From the NCBI GenBank assembly GCA_021307315.1, contig JAJSPD010000007.1:744001-808000 (forward strand): a stretch of DNA of 64,000 bases. The letters are read 5' to 3'. Every line of letters begins with the position of its first letter. Within the stretch, counting starts at the first letter, position 1. The position numbers and the translations under genes are program-made. The stretch comes from Bisporella sp. PMI_857. Taxonomy: Eukaryota > Ascomycota > Leotiomycetes > Helotiales > Helotiaceae. The notes under the pieces were generated by a model. The model did not search any database and was not told the origin of the DNA. It worked only from the letters and a program-made list of their open reading frames with translations. Shown here piece by piece: positions 21,577 to 33,300 of the stretch.

Positions 21577-24223
21577 TTAGGCCATGTACGTAGCACTCCC
21601 CAACGAATTCATACTCCTTGAAACCGTCAGGCATTGGAAGATCCCTACTGGGGCTCTAAGAACACTTCCAGAGATAGGCCGATACTGATATTTTCGAAGG
21701 ACTACCGGCACTGAGCATCCAGAGAGAATGCAAACGATGTCTCCATGTCTTGCTTGACTCGGCGCAAGCCCGAAAAGCGATCGTTCTCGCGTCTGGAAGA
21801 ATTTTCTGTTCCAAATTACGGCCTGGACTCTTCGAAGGAACTCTTTGACGAGTCTTGGAGAGTGTTCCACCAGCGTGGGGGTCATGATATCGTGATCCAG
21901 AGTTACAAAGTCTAGACAGTGTAAAAATGCTTGTCGGTACCAAGGGGGAGGACGGTTTCCATCGGCTCCTCGATCGGCAACTAGGGTTCGCCAAAGGGCA
22001 TCGGGAACTGCCGAACGATCAAATCTATCATCCCGCCCGCTCATGCGCAAACCGCCCATTTCTAAAGTCTCCCTATAAATAATACCCTGAATTGACCGTG
22101 CCCCGAGTTCGGAGATCGTGTCTATTTGAATGCCTTTTGCAAGTATCGTACGAGGCGCAACGTCGACGATATTACCGGTAAGGCTATATCCAACGGTAGC
22201 AATATCCAACGGAAGGCCAATTCCAGCGGAAGCATTATATATCGGGCTACCGGGAGTGCCAACAAAACTGTCACCGTTGACTCGGTCACCCCAAAACTGG
22301 CTAGAATCTCCAAAAGGAGAGCCAGAAGCCGATAAAATCCACGTTGGTGAGCTAATGCCGTCCAAAGCTGTTGGTGCCCAGTGCCGACAAATTATGTCCA
22401 AGGATTGGGAAGATTTGATACACTGGGCTACAAAATCAACAAAAACGTCTACGGAGTCCTTGCTGTAATCTATCTTTATATTTGACGCATCTTTAGCTAA
22501 AGGAATAAGTGCATATATAGTGTCGCTTAGATGCGATGTTTTAAGCGCGGATAGAGTAGTGACAAGAACCTCTATTGAGCAACGACGCTTGATAACAGCG
22601 CCATCTGAAGATCTTTGAACCAGATTACTTGTTGCATTAGTGAATACGCTGGCGCCATTGCTATCATTGAGAAGATCTGGAGTGTGCGAGTACTTTCCAG
22701 AAACTCGAAATAACTCTTTGATCTGATAGAATCCAGTATTGTAAAGAGCAACTGCAGTGGCGAAATCAGACCATTCAACGGACTCTGAACCGCAGTGCAT
22801 TGTGGCTTTCTTCGCCAAAACCACCTCTTGAAGGACCCAGCGGCGACTGAACCATCGATGTTTCATCAAGTCTGCGAAGGCCCGCCACTTCTCAATGACA
22901 TTTAGGTCGGAAATATAGTCATCAAATCGGCCCAGATTTAACATCTGTGGGATAAAGGACATCGCTAAATGGCTAGTTGCAGTAGCACTACCAAGCCAGA
23001 TGTATACTTCTTCTGCATTGCCAAATGTTGCAGGCATCTTGGCAACTTGTGAGCCCTTCTCCTCGTAGCTCTGCCCATCAATGCATAGTGCGTCGACCCA
23101 CAAGACGACCGATTCTTTTGAACTTCTCAGTTGTTGCAATGCATTGAAAAGATTTGGTCTGATATATATCTTCTTACTAGAATAAAAAGCCCACGCAGCA
23201 TCTGCCATAGACATGATTTTTCGGTAGGGTGAGACGTCTAGAATGCGTATTTCATGGTTTGGATCATCAATACCCCAGCCCCAGTCATATGACAAGGCAA
23301 AATAGGGTCTAGTACCTGATAAAACTCCCTCCTTTGGGAATACGGTTTCTTCTAAATGACAATAAATAGCACTTTTCCCCTCGCCCGGATGTATGACCAG
23401 TAAACGGATATCTGTACCAGGACTTAGAGGTTGATGTTTGTATTCTAATAGCCTATGTCTGGCTTGAACTTTTCTCACGGCATCAATCCAAGCAATACGA
23501 TTTGGATTTTGTTTTCGGGCAACATGCGGGCGGGAAAAACGCTTTCTGAGGGAAACCAGGTTGGTTGGTAGGCGGTGATGAATTTCTTCATCAATATCAG
23601 AACCTTCAGATCCCGCATTGGGTGATGTCGGTTCTGAGACAGGTTCCTCGGAGGGAGAGACATGATGGCCGTCCGAGCGAAGAGGCTTTTGGGGCGGGGA
23701 ACACGGAAGACCTCTGGAGATGCAGCGCTGACACTTATTAGGCCACACGCGATTTTCTGGGAGGCACTATAGAAGTAAGACAGCAACTCAGAAATAAAGG
23801 AAGGAGATTCTACCTTTTGCTTAGATATACGGCAAGCTTGGCACTTCATTCGACTAAGTTTGCGACGTTTGGTGGTGTGGCTGGCATTCAGGACCAACGA
23901 ACATCGATAACCAAGCTGATCACAACGTGTGCATTTGTGCTGTGGTTGAGGTTGGAGACACTATGCGATGATATTAGTAACTTCCATTCACGGAATACGG
24001 TATAGGATAGCGTTGTTACTTTCTGCTTGTCTGTCTCGCAGTTGGTACAGATATTATCCGTAGCGCTACCAAGCTCACGATGGGGGTTGTGAGCCGCAAC
24101 GACCGTGATTTCTGCTGGACGATCGTGAACCCGTTTTCGCGGTCGAGGGATATCCATGCTTCCCGAATGTTGACTCGAGCTTTGAACCGCATTGGCTCTT
24201 GCCGATCCAAGGGGAGGGTCCAT
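21577..24223 (-). CDS. HET-domain protein with two tandem N-terminal Zn2Cys6 clusters
   Basis: Three exons (24223-24020, 23960-23814, 23766-21577) give 846 residues. Two canonical binuclear zinc clusters come first: C59-x2-C62-x6-C69-x8-C78-x2-C81-x6-C88 and C108-x2-C111-x6-C118-x10-C129-x2-C132-x6-C139. Each is split by a phase-0 intron directly before its third cysteine, after the same residues KQK. The HET domain follows, with ALSYDWG at 274 and WVDALCIDGQ near 340, and a long C-terminal region typical of HET proteins. Known: HET domains trigger vegetative incompatibility and cell death; Zn2Cys6 clusters normally bind DNA. The C-terminus looks frameshifted near 21643: another frame reads FVGECYVHGLMDGEA, the usual HET ending, and runs to a stop at about 21514. 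Confidence 0.85.
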
Positions 24224-25319
24224 GATATGAATTCTTAAGGTAAGAGTCGGGGTGGTGGTGGCATACTGTCCTAAATGATGAAGTATAAGACACAAAGGCG
24301 GTGGTACGCCCTACGCACTGGACTGATGTATGTATATCGTGCCTTGCCGTGTTAATTGCGTTGAATGCAGCGAGGCAGATTTGGAGTCGCGTAGCCGCAC
24401 TTCGGAGCAACGCGTGCGCAGCGTGATGCTGAAGGAAAGTCGTCGCATTTTTTTAAAGGCTGGGCGAAGAAATGCGTCATCTTTTGATTGGCCAGAGTAT
24501 TTTTATGACAAAGACAGCGGCAGGAAAAAGGCGGTCAGGCACGTAGCGGATATGATAAGGGGATCCTTCAGTCACCACCCAAATTAAGGGTCGAAGTAAG
24601 AGCAAACTACCTGATTGATATGCAAACTAGAATAACTTGTAGTGTGAGATAAAGTGCGAAAAAATGCGCAAACCGCCCCAGTCTGCAGTCAACTGAGTGC
24701 GAAACATTTGGTTGCTCAAAGTAATAAGTGAGCTATACTTGAGCATCAAGTACGAAGGATCCTGGCCGCCAAGCATCGCACTTAGTGGTTGAGCATTGAA
24801 CTCAAAGTACTCTAATCGCTTCTATATAGGTGCGAAGCATTTAAAATTTTTAAGCATAATCATTTAAATGCTCAAGAATTTAGCGCAAAGTATTCTACTT
24901 GCTCGAACATTACACTCAGATGCTCGGGCATTACACTCAATGCTTGTGCATTAAGCACAAAGCACTCTAGCCGCTTGTGGATAAGAACGAAGCATCCTAC
25001 TTGTATTGACGACGGAGAACCAGTCAACACGCCAAGCAGAGGCCTTTCGCTTGACTGGCCATTCACTCAAGATCAAATTTGCTTTTGCCACCAGATAGCA
25101 AGGATGTCAATCAAGATTTTCTCACCGAGATGCGTCAGGCGCACTTTCAAAACTGCGATGCGCCGCTAGTGCGGGCGCACATATGTAAATGCGCTGCGCG
25201 CGCAGTTTTCTATAAATTCTTGCCCTCCCCCCTTTCTCATCCTCCATCTTTCTTTTCCAAACTCTCATTTCGACCACCTTTATATTATTCACTTTCTGCC
25301 TCATAACTCAGGTTTAATT
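24224..25319. other. Intergenic with degenerate direct repeats
   Basis: No gene is supported; the 85-codon frame at 24330 has no recognisable content. From about 24690 to 25010 the sequence is built of decayed direct repeats described separately. The last 100 bases are pyrimidine-rich and lie just upstream of the DUF2235 gene start. Confidence 0.45.
24793..24995. repeat. Degenerate direct repeats
   Basis: A 48-bp unit at 24793-24840 recurs at 24948-24995 with 36 of 48 bases identical, both running from GCATT to GAAGCAT. Between them, three ~20-bp units of the type GCTCGGGCATTACACTCA lie in tandem (24901-24956). Many differences are transitions. The origin is unknown. Confidence 0.55.
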
Positions 25320-26969
25320 ATGCCTTCAGTTCTTTCAGTCCCTCGTCCTCAGAAGCGTAGCTTTATTTTGTTATTAGATGGTAGGCATCTCACCACTATC
25401 TTGATCACTAACGCGGGGTTCCTCGGCGTCGCCCCTCTTTCTTTATCTTATCACGTGCCATTTACCAAGACCCTTAGCATCACGTGTTAACTCTGCCTCT
25501 AGGAACTTGGTGTGAGAGAACACCGGCAAAGGGAACCGTTATTGGTCAACTTGACCGTATGACCGTCAAGGACCCGTACCAGATCAAGCGGTATGTAAAG
25601 GGCATTGGAGTATCTCATGTCAAGGTCGAGAAGTATATCGGAGGTAAGTGTTGTCATGTGATTACTTCAGTCTCTGAGTACTAAGCCTTTATCTTCAGGT
25701 GGAACGGGCCATGGTATTAAAGCAAAGGTCTATGATATATATGGTATGTAGGCTACTCTATTACATGACTTCATACTCACCAAAACTTCGCAGTCGACCT
25801 AGTCAGCAACTACAACGAGGAAACAGACAAACTTTGCATCATTGGATTTAGTCGTGGTATATATGCCTAGTATCCTTCATACCTTGTTGGTTTCTGGAAC
25901 TAATATATTCCTTTTCCTTTTAGGTGCATTTATTGCAATCGTTGTGGCATCGCTCCTTGACCTCGCCGGCATTCCCAAAGGTCAAGACGATGAGGTAACA
26001 CTGGATCTCTTCAACAAATTCTGGAATAACGAGCTTGAGAATCCCGCTGTTTCTCGAGCTATGAAAGAGAAGTACAACTGTTAGTCTTCCTGCTCCCATT
26101 TATTGATTAAATGCTAAGCTCTTCCCATACATAGGCATCGATGTCCCTGTCAATTTCCTTGGGTGCTTCGAGGCAGTTGGTGCTCTAGGCGTGCCCCATA
26201 CCGGCATCCTCAAAGTTCTTGACGTGACACCAAGATGTGTCCGCAGCCTTGAATTTAATAACACCATACTCCCATCTAGTCAGTGCTTTCATCTTCTCAG
26301 TATATGTATACTTACTAATATCGCGTCATAGACGTTTTTGTCTTCCGACACGCGCTTGCTCTTCATGAACATCGCGAACCATTCACACCTACACTCATGC
26401 ATATTCCAATAGCCGACAACCGCGATATGCTCCAAGTCTGGTTTACAGGCAGCCACCACAACCTAGGGAGCAACCTCCCACGTGGAACCGGACTCGTGAA
26501 TATCGCCCTCTCATGGATGATCTCAGAGATGCTCGCGGTCGGCGTACCGATCCGCTTCAATGCCCAGGCCCTTGGCCAGCACTTCCCACACCTGGTCAAT
26601 GCCGCCGCACCACCGGCAAACAACCACACCGCCGAGATCCATTCGACCTGGACATTGACGTACAAAGCAACGGGGTATAAAACCCGTGTTCCCGGTTCTT
26701 TCGGCCTGGCGGGCTTGAAGACAAACGAGAGGATTCATCACAGTGTCCGGCGACGCGTCACTGAAAGCAACCCCGTCATCTTGGGCCACTACATAGAGGA
26801 GGGCCCAGAAGGATTCGTATGGAAGAAGAAGGATGGCAGCTTTAAGAAAGATGGGACTTGGGTTGATGATAAGAAAGGGTGGGCATATAGAAAGGCGTCT
26901 ATGGATCGCACGGATATTAAGGAGGCGGAGGTGGGGATCGACGAGGCACACTTGCTGGGATGGGACTAA
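25320..26969 (+). CDS. DUF2235 alpha/beta hydrolase (Tle1-like phospholipase fold)
   Basis: Seven exons (25320-25380, 25503-25643, 25699-25743, 25794-25856, 25924-26079, 26135-26278, 26332-26969) give 415 residues. The start MPSVLSVPRPQKRSFILLLDGTW leads into the DUF2235 N-terminal strand and GTWC motif. The glycine-rich turn with GIGVSHVKVEKYIGGGTG and the nucleophile elbow GFSRG follow. The C-terminal half holds HALALHEHREPF, FTGSHHNLG and similar blocks seen in fungal members. The family shares its fold with type VI secretion phospholipase effectors; fungal substrates are not established. All six introns are phase 1 and 44-122 nt long. No signal peptide is visible. Family call is firm, function open. 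Confidence 0.85.
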
Positions 26970-27467
26970 GTGGCTGTTCCTTAACAAGTAAAATTCTATT
27001 CTTCTTTGTTCGGATGGTGGCTAGGCCACATGGTAGCTAATGGTAATGATAACGACAGAAATGAAAGTGATTATAACTGTAATTCTCCATAGAAATCAAC
27101 ACTTGTTGTGATATAGGGAGGGATACGTAGCTGATCTGCTGCTCGTCAATATCTGGAGAGGCAAAATCAGAGTATAAATGCTCCATTAGTGCAAGTTGCT
27201 AATGATGCGGAAGGAAATTTGACAGTGTCGACTAACCATGCCATTTGAAAAGACATGAGAATTTCCTGTACTAAACATATTCGCAGTTGCATACACGTGC
27301 ATATACTTTTCCTTCTGTTATATAAACACTTCGCCTCCGGTACCAAAACCTTACAGTAAGACGCTAAAAAAGATAACATATCCGCCAATCGATACTTCAC
27401 TGTAATACGCAAGGTACGCAACTAGAGGTAGAAAAGGGTGAAACAATGCATTATCGTGAATAAGACT
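26970..27467. other. Intergenic, convergent 3' flanks
   Basis: Nothing recognised between the ends of the DUF2235 and bZIP genes. It is A/T-rich, with short frames only. Confidence 0.4.
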
Positions 27468-28785
27468 CTAAAACTGGGAGGGAAAGTTAAGTATATCATC
27501 AAGCCCAAAAGGATCTCCAACAAGCAACGAACGGTCATCAAGAAACGAACAATTACCCATCTCTGCTCCGCTTCTGTTATCACCACCGATCACCTCAAAA
27601 TCATTACAATCATACATAAATGGTGGCAATGCTCGAAATCTTCGGGATCTGGAAGGAGGGGCGGTGGAAGCCACGGGTAACGCGTTCGTCTCAAGGATGG
27701 TAGGGCTTTTACGCGGCGGGTCTATTTCCACGGACTCAGTCTAGGACGAACACAGTTCCGTACATAAGAAACCGGAATGAGAACGAAAGGTTACTTGCCG
27801 AGATTGACCGCCGATGGAAGATCGTCGGCTCTGTAGGTGCTTGGTGGTGAGGGGTACGGGTTTTGTTGCGTGGGTATCTTGTCATGCACATCCGGTTCTG
27901 TAAAACAAAGTCAATCTAGGACCAGATGGTTCTTTTTAAAGAAACATGCAACTGAGCCGGAATAACTTGCCGGGATATCGGCGGTGGCTGGGGGCCACAG
28001 GCGACGAAACGTATCTATTGGAGCGGTGCGAAAGCCTGCGTCGTGCCCCAGGTGAAGATTCAGGCAGTGTTGCGTCTTGTGACGCTGGGCATGTTTGTGT
28101 ATCTATGGTGGCCCGGTTGTAAGCTGACGCCTGAGCTGAAATTGCAGAATCAGGATCACGGATCTGAAATATATTGTTCTGAAACTCCAATGCGTGTTGA
28201 TAACTGTGGGGTATACCCGAGTTTTCGAATGTTCGCTTCCGCTGTTTTCGCGGGACTTCGCCCTCATCGTCCACCGTGGCGCGATTGCGTTTTGTCCCTT
28301 TTCCATATCTCCCAGGTTGGGGGTTCTGCAATTCTTTGTGCACGTCGATTCCTGTCCATCATTAACTCAAGCTTCCAATATTTCCAACAACTTATGTGGT
28401 ACCTTTTTCGAGTAACAACCTCTCCAGTAATGAGTTCTTATATTTTACCATCATCAATTCCTCGGTTGCCCTCGAACGCGCAGCCTGAGAAGCATCTAGT
28501 TCCTTCTTCATCTGTTCAATTGATATTTCGAGATCGGCCATGCGTTCCGTTCGTCGCTCCCTGAAGGCCTTCTGCGCTCGCCGATTAAGCTGTCGTCTAC
28601 GCTCGTCGTAGGCTTCCTAGGATTCATGTTAGACGTCACTCCAATACAGAACTAAGGGGGAATTGAAGCACCTGCTGTTTTCCATTGTTTGCTAGAGAAT
28701 TCCTCTGCTCTACTCTGAAAGTCTCCGACCCTGGATATTTATTTTGGGCACGCTGCTCCCACTGACGGGCCGGATTCTGAGCCAT
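27468..28785 (-). CDS. bZIP transcription factor (AP-1-like)
   Basis: Five exons are proposed (28785-28672, 28616-28403, 28333-27971, 27897-27809, 27740-27468), giving 350 residues. The start is MAQNPARQWEQRAQNKY. The basic region RRQLNRRAQKAFRERRTERM at about residues 44-63 is the fungal AP-1/Yap-type DNA-binding motif, and the leucine zipper with LEISIEQMKKEL follows. The middle is polar and disordered. The C-terminus ends DPFGLDDILNFPSQF, a tail style common in fungal bZIPs. Intron 3 uses a GC donor (GCAAGT). The donor of intron 4 is uncertain: GTCAAT keeps frame, whereas the better-looking GTAACC nearby does not. The bZIP call is secure; the 3' exon structure is tentative. Target genes are unknown. 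Confidence 0.82.
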
Positions 28786-30546
28786 TGCGATGTAAGGAGA
28801 AATTTTTAACCGCTACGAGGTGCCCTGCTTTGAGATTCAAAAGAAATTTTGATCGGATTACTGAAAAAAAAAAAAAAAGTATCTATTGAAAGGTTACATT
28901 GTCTCTACAACAATTTGAAGTGTGGTGAAGCCTTATCAATTGCAATAGTGGGATGATAAAGATAAGATACTCTTACATACTACCATGACAAAGGTTCGAT
29001 GATCACGTGTAGTATATTTCTCTGTTTTATTATGCCTTTCTAAACTTTATTTTAAAGTTTAGTTATTGCTTTTTCTTCACCTGGTGTCACAGCTGCCCTC
29101 CAACCTCCCTCGAGCGCCATATTGACATACAAGCTAAGTTTCTTCAGGAGGTCCTTTTGTATACGTATGACGCTCTCCTCGAGCCTTTCTTTCCTCCATA
29201 GCTTTAGATTCTTGTATTACACCTGTTGCCCGCTGTATCCGTAGATACACACCCCGTGCTGCGATAGCTATTAAAAAAAAAACTTTAAAAAAAACTACTT
29301 TAGAGTTGGTTGTTATTTATTAAATTTTTATATACAGCGTAAAATTAAACTAAACGTGATTTAATTAGCGTAGCAAGCTTAACTTAGGTGATTCTGCTGT
29401 AATAGCGATAAAAGTATATGCTGGGGGCAGGAAAAGAGCTGGGGAGGCGGTGATCTGCGTTTGGTAATCAGGTCGGCTCACAAATAGCATATCAAAGTGT
29501 CAAGTGCCAAAAAAAAATAAAAAAAAATTAGGTTGTTTTACTCTATAATAGCCAGTGATCGCCACGTGTAATAGGTAATAGTTACATGGCGCCGGGAAGC
29601 ATAGACCCTGGCAATGCTACTGCGCCATAGCTTGACTTATATGAGGCTAATAACCACGTGATTGGTTATCCCCCCAGGGGACACATGAATAATCTTGCAG
29701 CCAAGGGCTGATGACAAGGTATAATTCTTCCATGAGTAGACCTACAATTCGTGAGCCATATCCAGTCAAGGCAACCTTTTATATAGACCAATTTTGTTGT
29801 GACTCTACCTGTTCAGATCTGAACAAAAGTGTTACGGGTATTTGATTGGCTAATAACAGAGCCATTCCAAAAGTTAGAACTAGCAGAAAACGTTTATTTC
29901 TCGCTTAAAGAGATCAAACCCTTATACCGACCGATGATTGGAAGGCTATTATTGGGGAGAGGGGTGGCATCACCCGGATGTAACACGAGAGCAGCTATCG
30001 AGCGTGTAAAATCGGAAGGTAGCGGTCTTTAAAGCTAAATGTAGTATATTGATTTGTGATTAAATTTTGAATGCGAAAACAGCGTTTAGAGAATTGTGTC
30101 AGTAGTGGTGAATCTAAAGTGAAAAAGAAAGACCGAACCCTCGAAGAGCGTACAAGCGAAGAGGCTGGAATATTTGGGCATATGCAAAGTTCTGTATATT
30201 ATACGGGTATTTTTGCGTTCTAGCCCATGCAAATACGGTGCCAAAGGGAGAAGGCAACGTATATTCTCTCGTGATTTAGTCCCGTCAATCTTATGATGTT
30301 GTTTGACGAAGTCGTGGACTTCCTGCGCCAAGGGATTTTGGAATCACGGATCAGTCGCCTGAATACGTACTTTGGGTAATAGTAGAATGTATGACATGTG
30401 GGTTGCACTGGAGCTTCGCGCTTCTCTCCTTTTATAAGGCTGCTCTTGTAAAGCTTGCGGCTCCTCGAATTCCGCATACCGGCCTCCGTGTTTTCAAAAC
30501 TCGATCAAGACATTTATTACTGCCAGACAGCTCCCTACAATAACCG
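28786..30546. other. Intergenic, A/T-rich, with decayed repeat
   Basis: No gene is supported. A 10-bp perfect inverted repeat, CTAAACTTTA and its complement around a 3-nt loop, lies at about 29041-29063, and A-rich runs occur at 28865, 29273 and 29508. A diverged dispersed repeat (29150-29270) is listed separately. Confidence 0.45.
29150..29270. repeat. Diverged dispersed repeat, copy A (possible solo LTR piece)
   Basis: About 100 bases here align with 45497-45600: both share a CTCCTCTCGAGC-like block, then TAGCTTTAGAT-CTTGTATTA and a GTAGA-CACA segment. Upstream, GGTGTCACAGCTGCC resembles TTGTTACGGCAGTT of the other copy. The similarity suggests two old copies of one retroelement end. Confidence 0.45.
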
Positions 30547-30918
30547 ATGGCCGCTCCCAAAGCTCTCGCAGATAGCTATCTTCAAGCTACGTCATCTGAA
30601 GATACATTATCATCCACACGACATCCCAACACTGCTCGCGCTTCATTTCGAGGTCGGGAAGATAAATGCCTGAGCAACAAGGCCAAATGTTTTTCATGGT
30701 TGTCTACTTCTAGCAAATCTTTTGCTCTTCCGTGCGAGGGAGGGGTAGGCTCGACCGCAAACAGAACTTTCTCATCTAGGGAAATGCCACATGCGGACCG
30801 TAAGAGAAGAAGCAATGACTGGCGCGGCAGACATAGCAACGACTGGCTCTTTGGTGGGTTCAATGCCAGTAACACAGTGAAAAGGGTTATCAAGAAGATT
30901 ATCGGGTCCGGCAGATGA
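30547..30918 (+). CDS. Hypothetical small protein (doubtful)
   Basis: A 123-codon frame from an ATG at 30547. The product is Ser/Arg-rich with no signal peptide, membrane segment or known domain. The C-terminal part contains two near-copies of an R-S-N-D-W block. The sequence upstream has a TATAAGG box at about 30434. Nothing else supports it, and the opposite strand also has an open frame. Confidence 0.28.
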   Translation: MAAPKALADSYLQATSSEDTLSSTRHPNTARASFRGREDKCLSNKAKCFSWLSTSSKSFALPCEGGVGSTANRTFSSREMPHADRKRRSNDWRGRHSNDWLFGGFNASNTVKRVIKKIIGSGR

Positions 30919-31741
30919 AGGTGCTTCTCGCGTCGACGAGGTTATGGAAAGGGCGATCACTTGGTAGAAGTGTTGGTGGAGAATGTAGAGCTCTTGCCCT
31001 CGTGCCTGCTGAAAACCTTCAAATGAAATTGCGTACCGGGCATTCAATGGCTGGTGACAACAATGATATATCATTGGGATGGGGTATCGCTCTATGTTTT
31101 CCCTGCCCCGAGATATCTTGGTATGGAATCTACTTGTGGGTTGATAGTTTATATATACGCTGCACCTGACGGAATACTACTGCATACGGATACGTGCTTC
31201 TACCATGCGCTTCAGAGTGATGTAGAATCTTAACAGCTAGGTAGTGATACCGAATACAGACTCGGCAACAGAGTCTAACCCCTCTTCAGAAATGTAACGT
31301 AGAGTTAATACCAAGGTTTTGAGGGGAGTGGGGCGACAGATATTATACAGAGGCAGCAGAGCCGCATTCTTTACAAAAAAAAAAAGGAAATGTATTCTTG
31401 TTTGTCCCATCGACATAGAATAGGGTAGAGGCGACAACATGCGTGAGAAGAGTTTCTTGATGTTGAATTCAGTATATCAGAGGCAAAGCAACAATCGACA
31501 GACGAATGCAAAGGCATCACATCTTAGAATATTTTATTTTCACTCCAGGGAAGAGGCACTGGCAGATCTATGAAAGATTCCTTCAGGCTCATGAAAATTA
31601 TTTCTGGTGGGTAATTGCGAAGTTTAGGGTATCCAGCAGCTCGAGGAAAAGCAGCGGGGCCTAGCCTGTGTAGATAACAGAATCGTCTGAATCCCCCTTC
31701 AGTGTCCATAACGCCTAGCAATCCTGACAATCTCACCCCGT
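30919..31741. other. Intergenic
   Basis: Nothing recognised. An A-run of 12 lies near 31374, and the last 200 bases are the 3' flank of the small CYSTM gene. Confidence 0.4.
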
Positions 31742-32120
31742 TCAACAGCAGCAATCGAGACATTCTAAACAACACTCGCAGGTCTCTCCGCAAACCCAAC
31801 AGCAGCACAAAGCGGCGATGCTATAGAAATCACAATGTTAGCTATGGATCGCAGGCAGGGCTTGCAGTGCTGAGGATGATGTACCAGGAGTAGAAACATC
31901 CGTGGGATTTTTCTTCCTTAGGAGGCGGGGCTCCAGGAGGCCCTTGATATTGCATCTGTAGATTCACCACGTATTAGTTGCGATGGCTTCCCCTCTGCTT
32001 TTGTTGGAACGGAACGGCTGTGTATAAGAAAATACACACCTGCTGGGGAGGATAACCACCTGGACCCGGAGGTGGGCCGTAGCCTGGCTGTTGGTACTGT
32101 TGAGGAGGATATCCAGACAT
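31742..32120 (-). CDS. CYSTM-type small cysteine-rich tail protein
   Basis: Three exons (32120-32040, 31955-31885, 31820-31742) give 76 residues. The N-terminal half is Pro/Gln/Gly/Tyr-rich (MSGYPPQQYQQPGYGPPPG). The C-terminal half is a cysteine-rich hydrophobic segment, GCFYSCIAALCCCWVCGETC, ending in a CCC triplet. This layout is the CYSTM module, a short membrane-embedded Cys-rich tail found in eukaryotic stress-related tail-anchored proteins. The tail is only revealed by splicing out a 64-nt intron; the unspliced frame stops early. Introns are 84 and 64 nt, the second phase 2. Role: probably plasma-membrane stress or metal tolerance, an inference from the family. Confidence 0.85.
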
Positions 32121-33300
32121 GATTTTAGTGGGAGTGTTATTCGTTGATGAATACGCAAGAGAAGCCAGGAATGGAATGGAAGGGAAGGGGCTTCTGGAAG
32201 ATTTATTTGGCGGGCTAATTAACGTTTTGGTGGAGACATGGGAGAAGCGGCAATAGCTTGCCGTCCTTGATGCTTCAAATACCAGTAGCTGCTTTCACGC
32301 CAAGCACAAGCACCTCCATCGTCGTCCAAGCAAACGAACAACCCCTGTGCCGAATTCCGAGTCCCCTGTCCTGCCTCGCTTGGCTTCCGCACACAATCAG
32401 TAAGTATTACGCACAGCACCACTTTCATCCGGACATGGATGAGAAGTCCAAGTTTCCACTCCTCGAAAAGGGGCTTCTAAACACAAGTCAGTCCGGCTCC
32501 TAGCAGCAGGGACAAACTCACCATTGTTAAATCTGGGGATAGGTAAACCTCAAGAGTCAACTCATAGAAAATACACTTGCACCTGCACCTGCTTCGGTGA
32601 CGATGGCACGAAAGGAGGCTGCTGGGTTGCAAGAAATGTGGTTGGTGAGATTGCCACCACTTGGGTCTTGTCATTGCCGGTGCTTGGGGGTACGCTGCCT
32701 CCAGGATCAACAAAGTGGAGAAGGCCCTAGGCCTTTGTCCTCCCCATGGACGGGTATGTGTATATAGAAGAAAAGGTCAGTTGAAGGTTCGCCTATGATA
32801 CATAAAGCTTGCATGATATTTCGATACCTAGCAGATTAGTTATTGTTAAGCAGAATTTTAGTACTACTTATATCGGAACCCACCTTGAGTGCTTGAACCA
32901 ATGAGAATTCCGATAAACCCAGCCAAAACATGAAGAATCTAAAGTTCTATTCCCATATAGCGAAGTTTGGCTGTTTATCGTGGCGATTGTTACGCATGAG
33001 TAAATTTCAAGCGAATACACTTGAGCATATACTGTTGCTTATACCGTTGGAGTGTAAAAGTCACCAATTTATATGGAGACGACACAAATGTGAGTTCTCA
33101 TAATCGTCATTACGTCGAATAGGACACAGGTATCTGCGCAAAGGAGCCTGCAATTAGTTCGCCGTCCCCGTCGCGCTCAAGGCCAGATACTGTCACAATT
33201 CTGAGACTAGGCCAGGAGTCGAACTACCAGAAGTCGCCGCTCCCAATTCCTGCCATTGAAAGCTTCCCACGTCTCCTCTAAATATCCTCGCCCTGAGCTC
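32121..33300. other. Intergenic, 1.2 kb
   Basis: Short overlapping frames at 32219-32730 on both strands show no domains and no consistent splicing. The rest is A/T-rich 3' flank of the HET gene. Confidence 0.4.
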
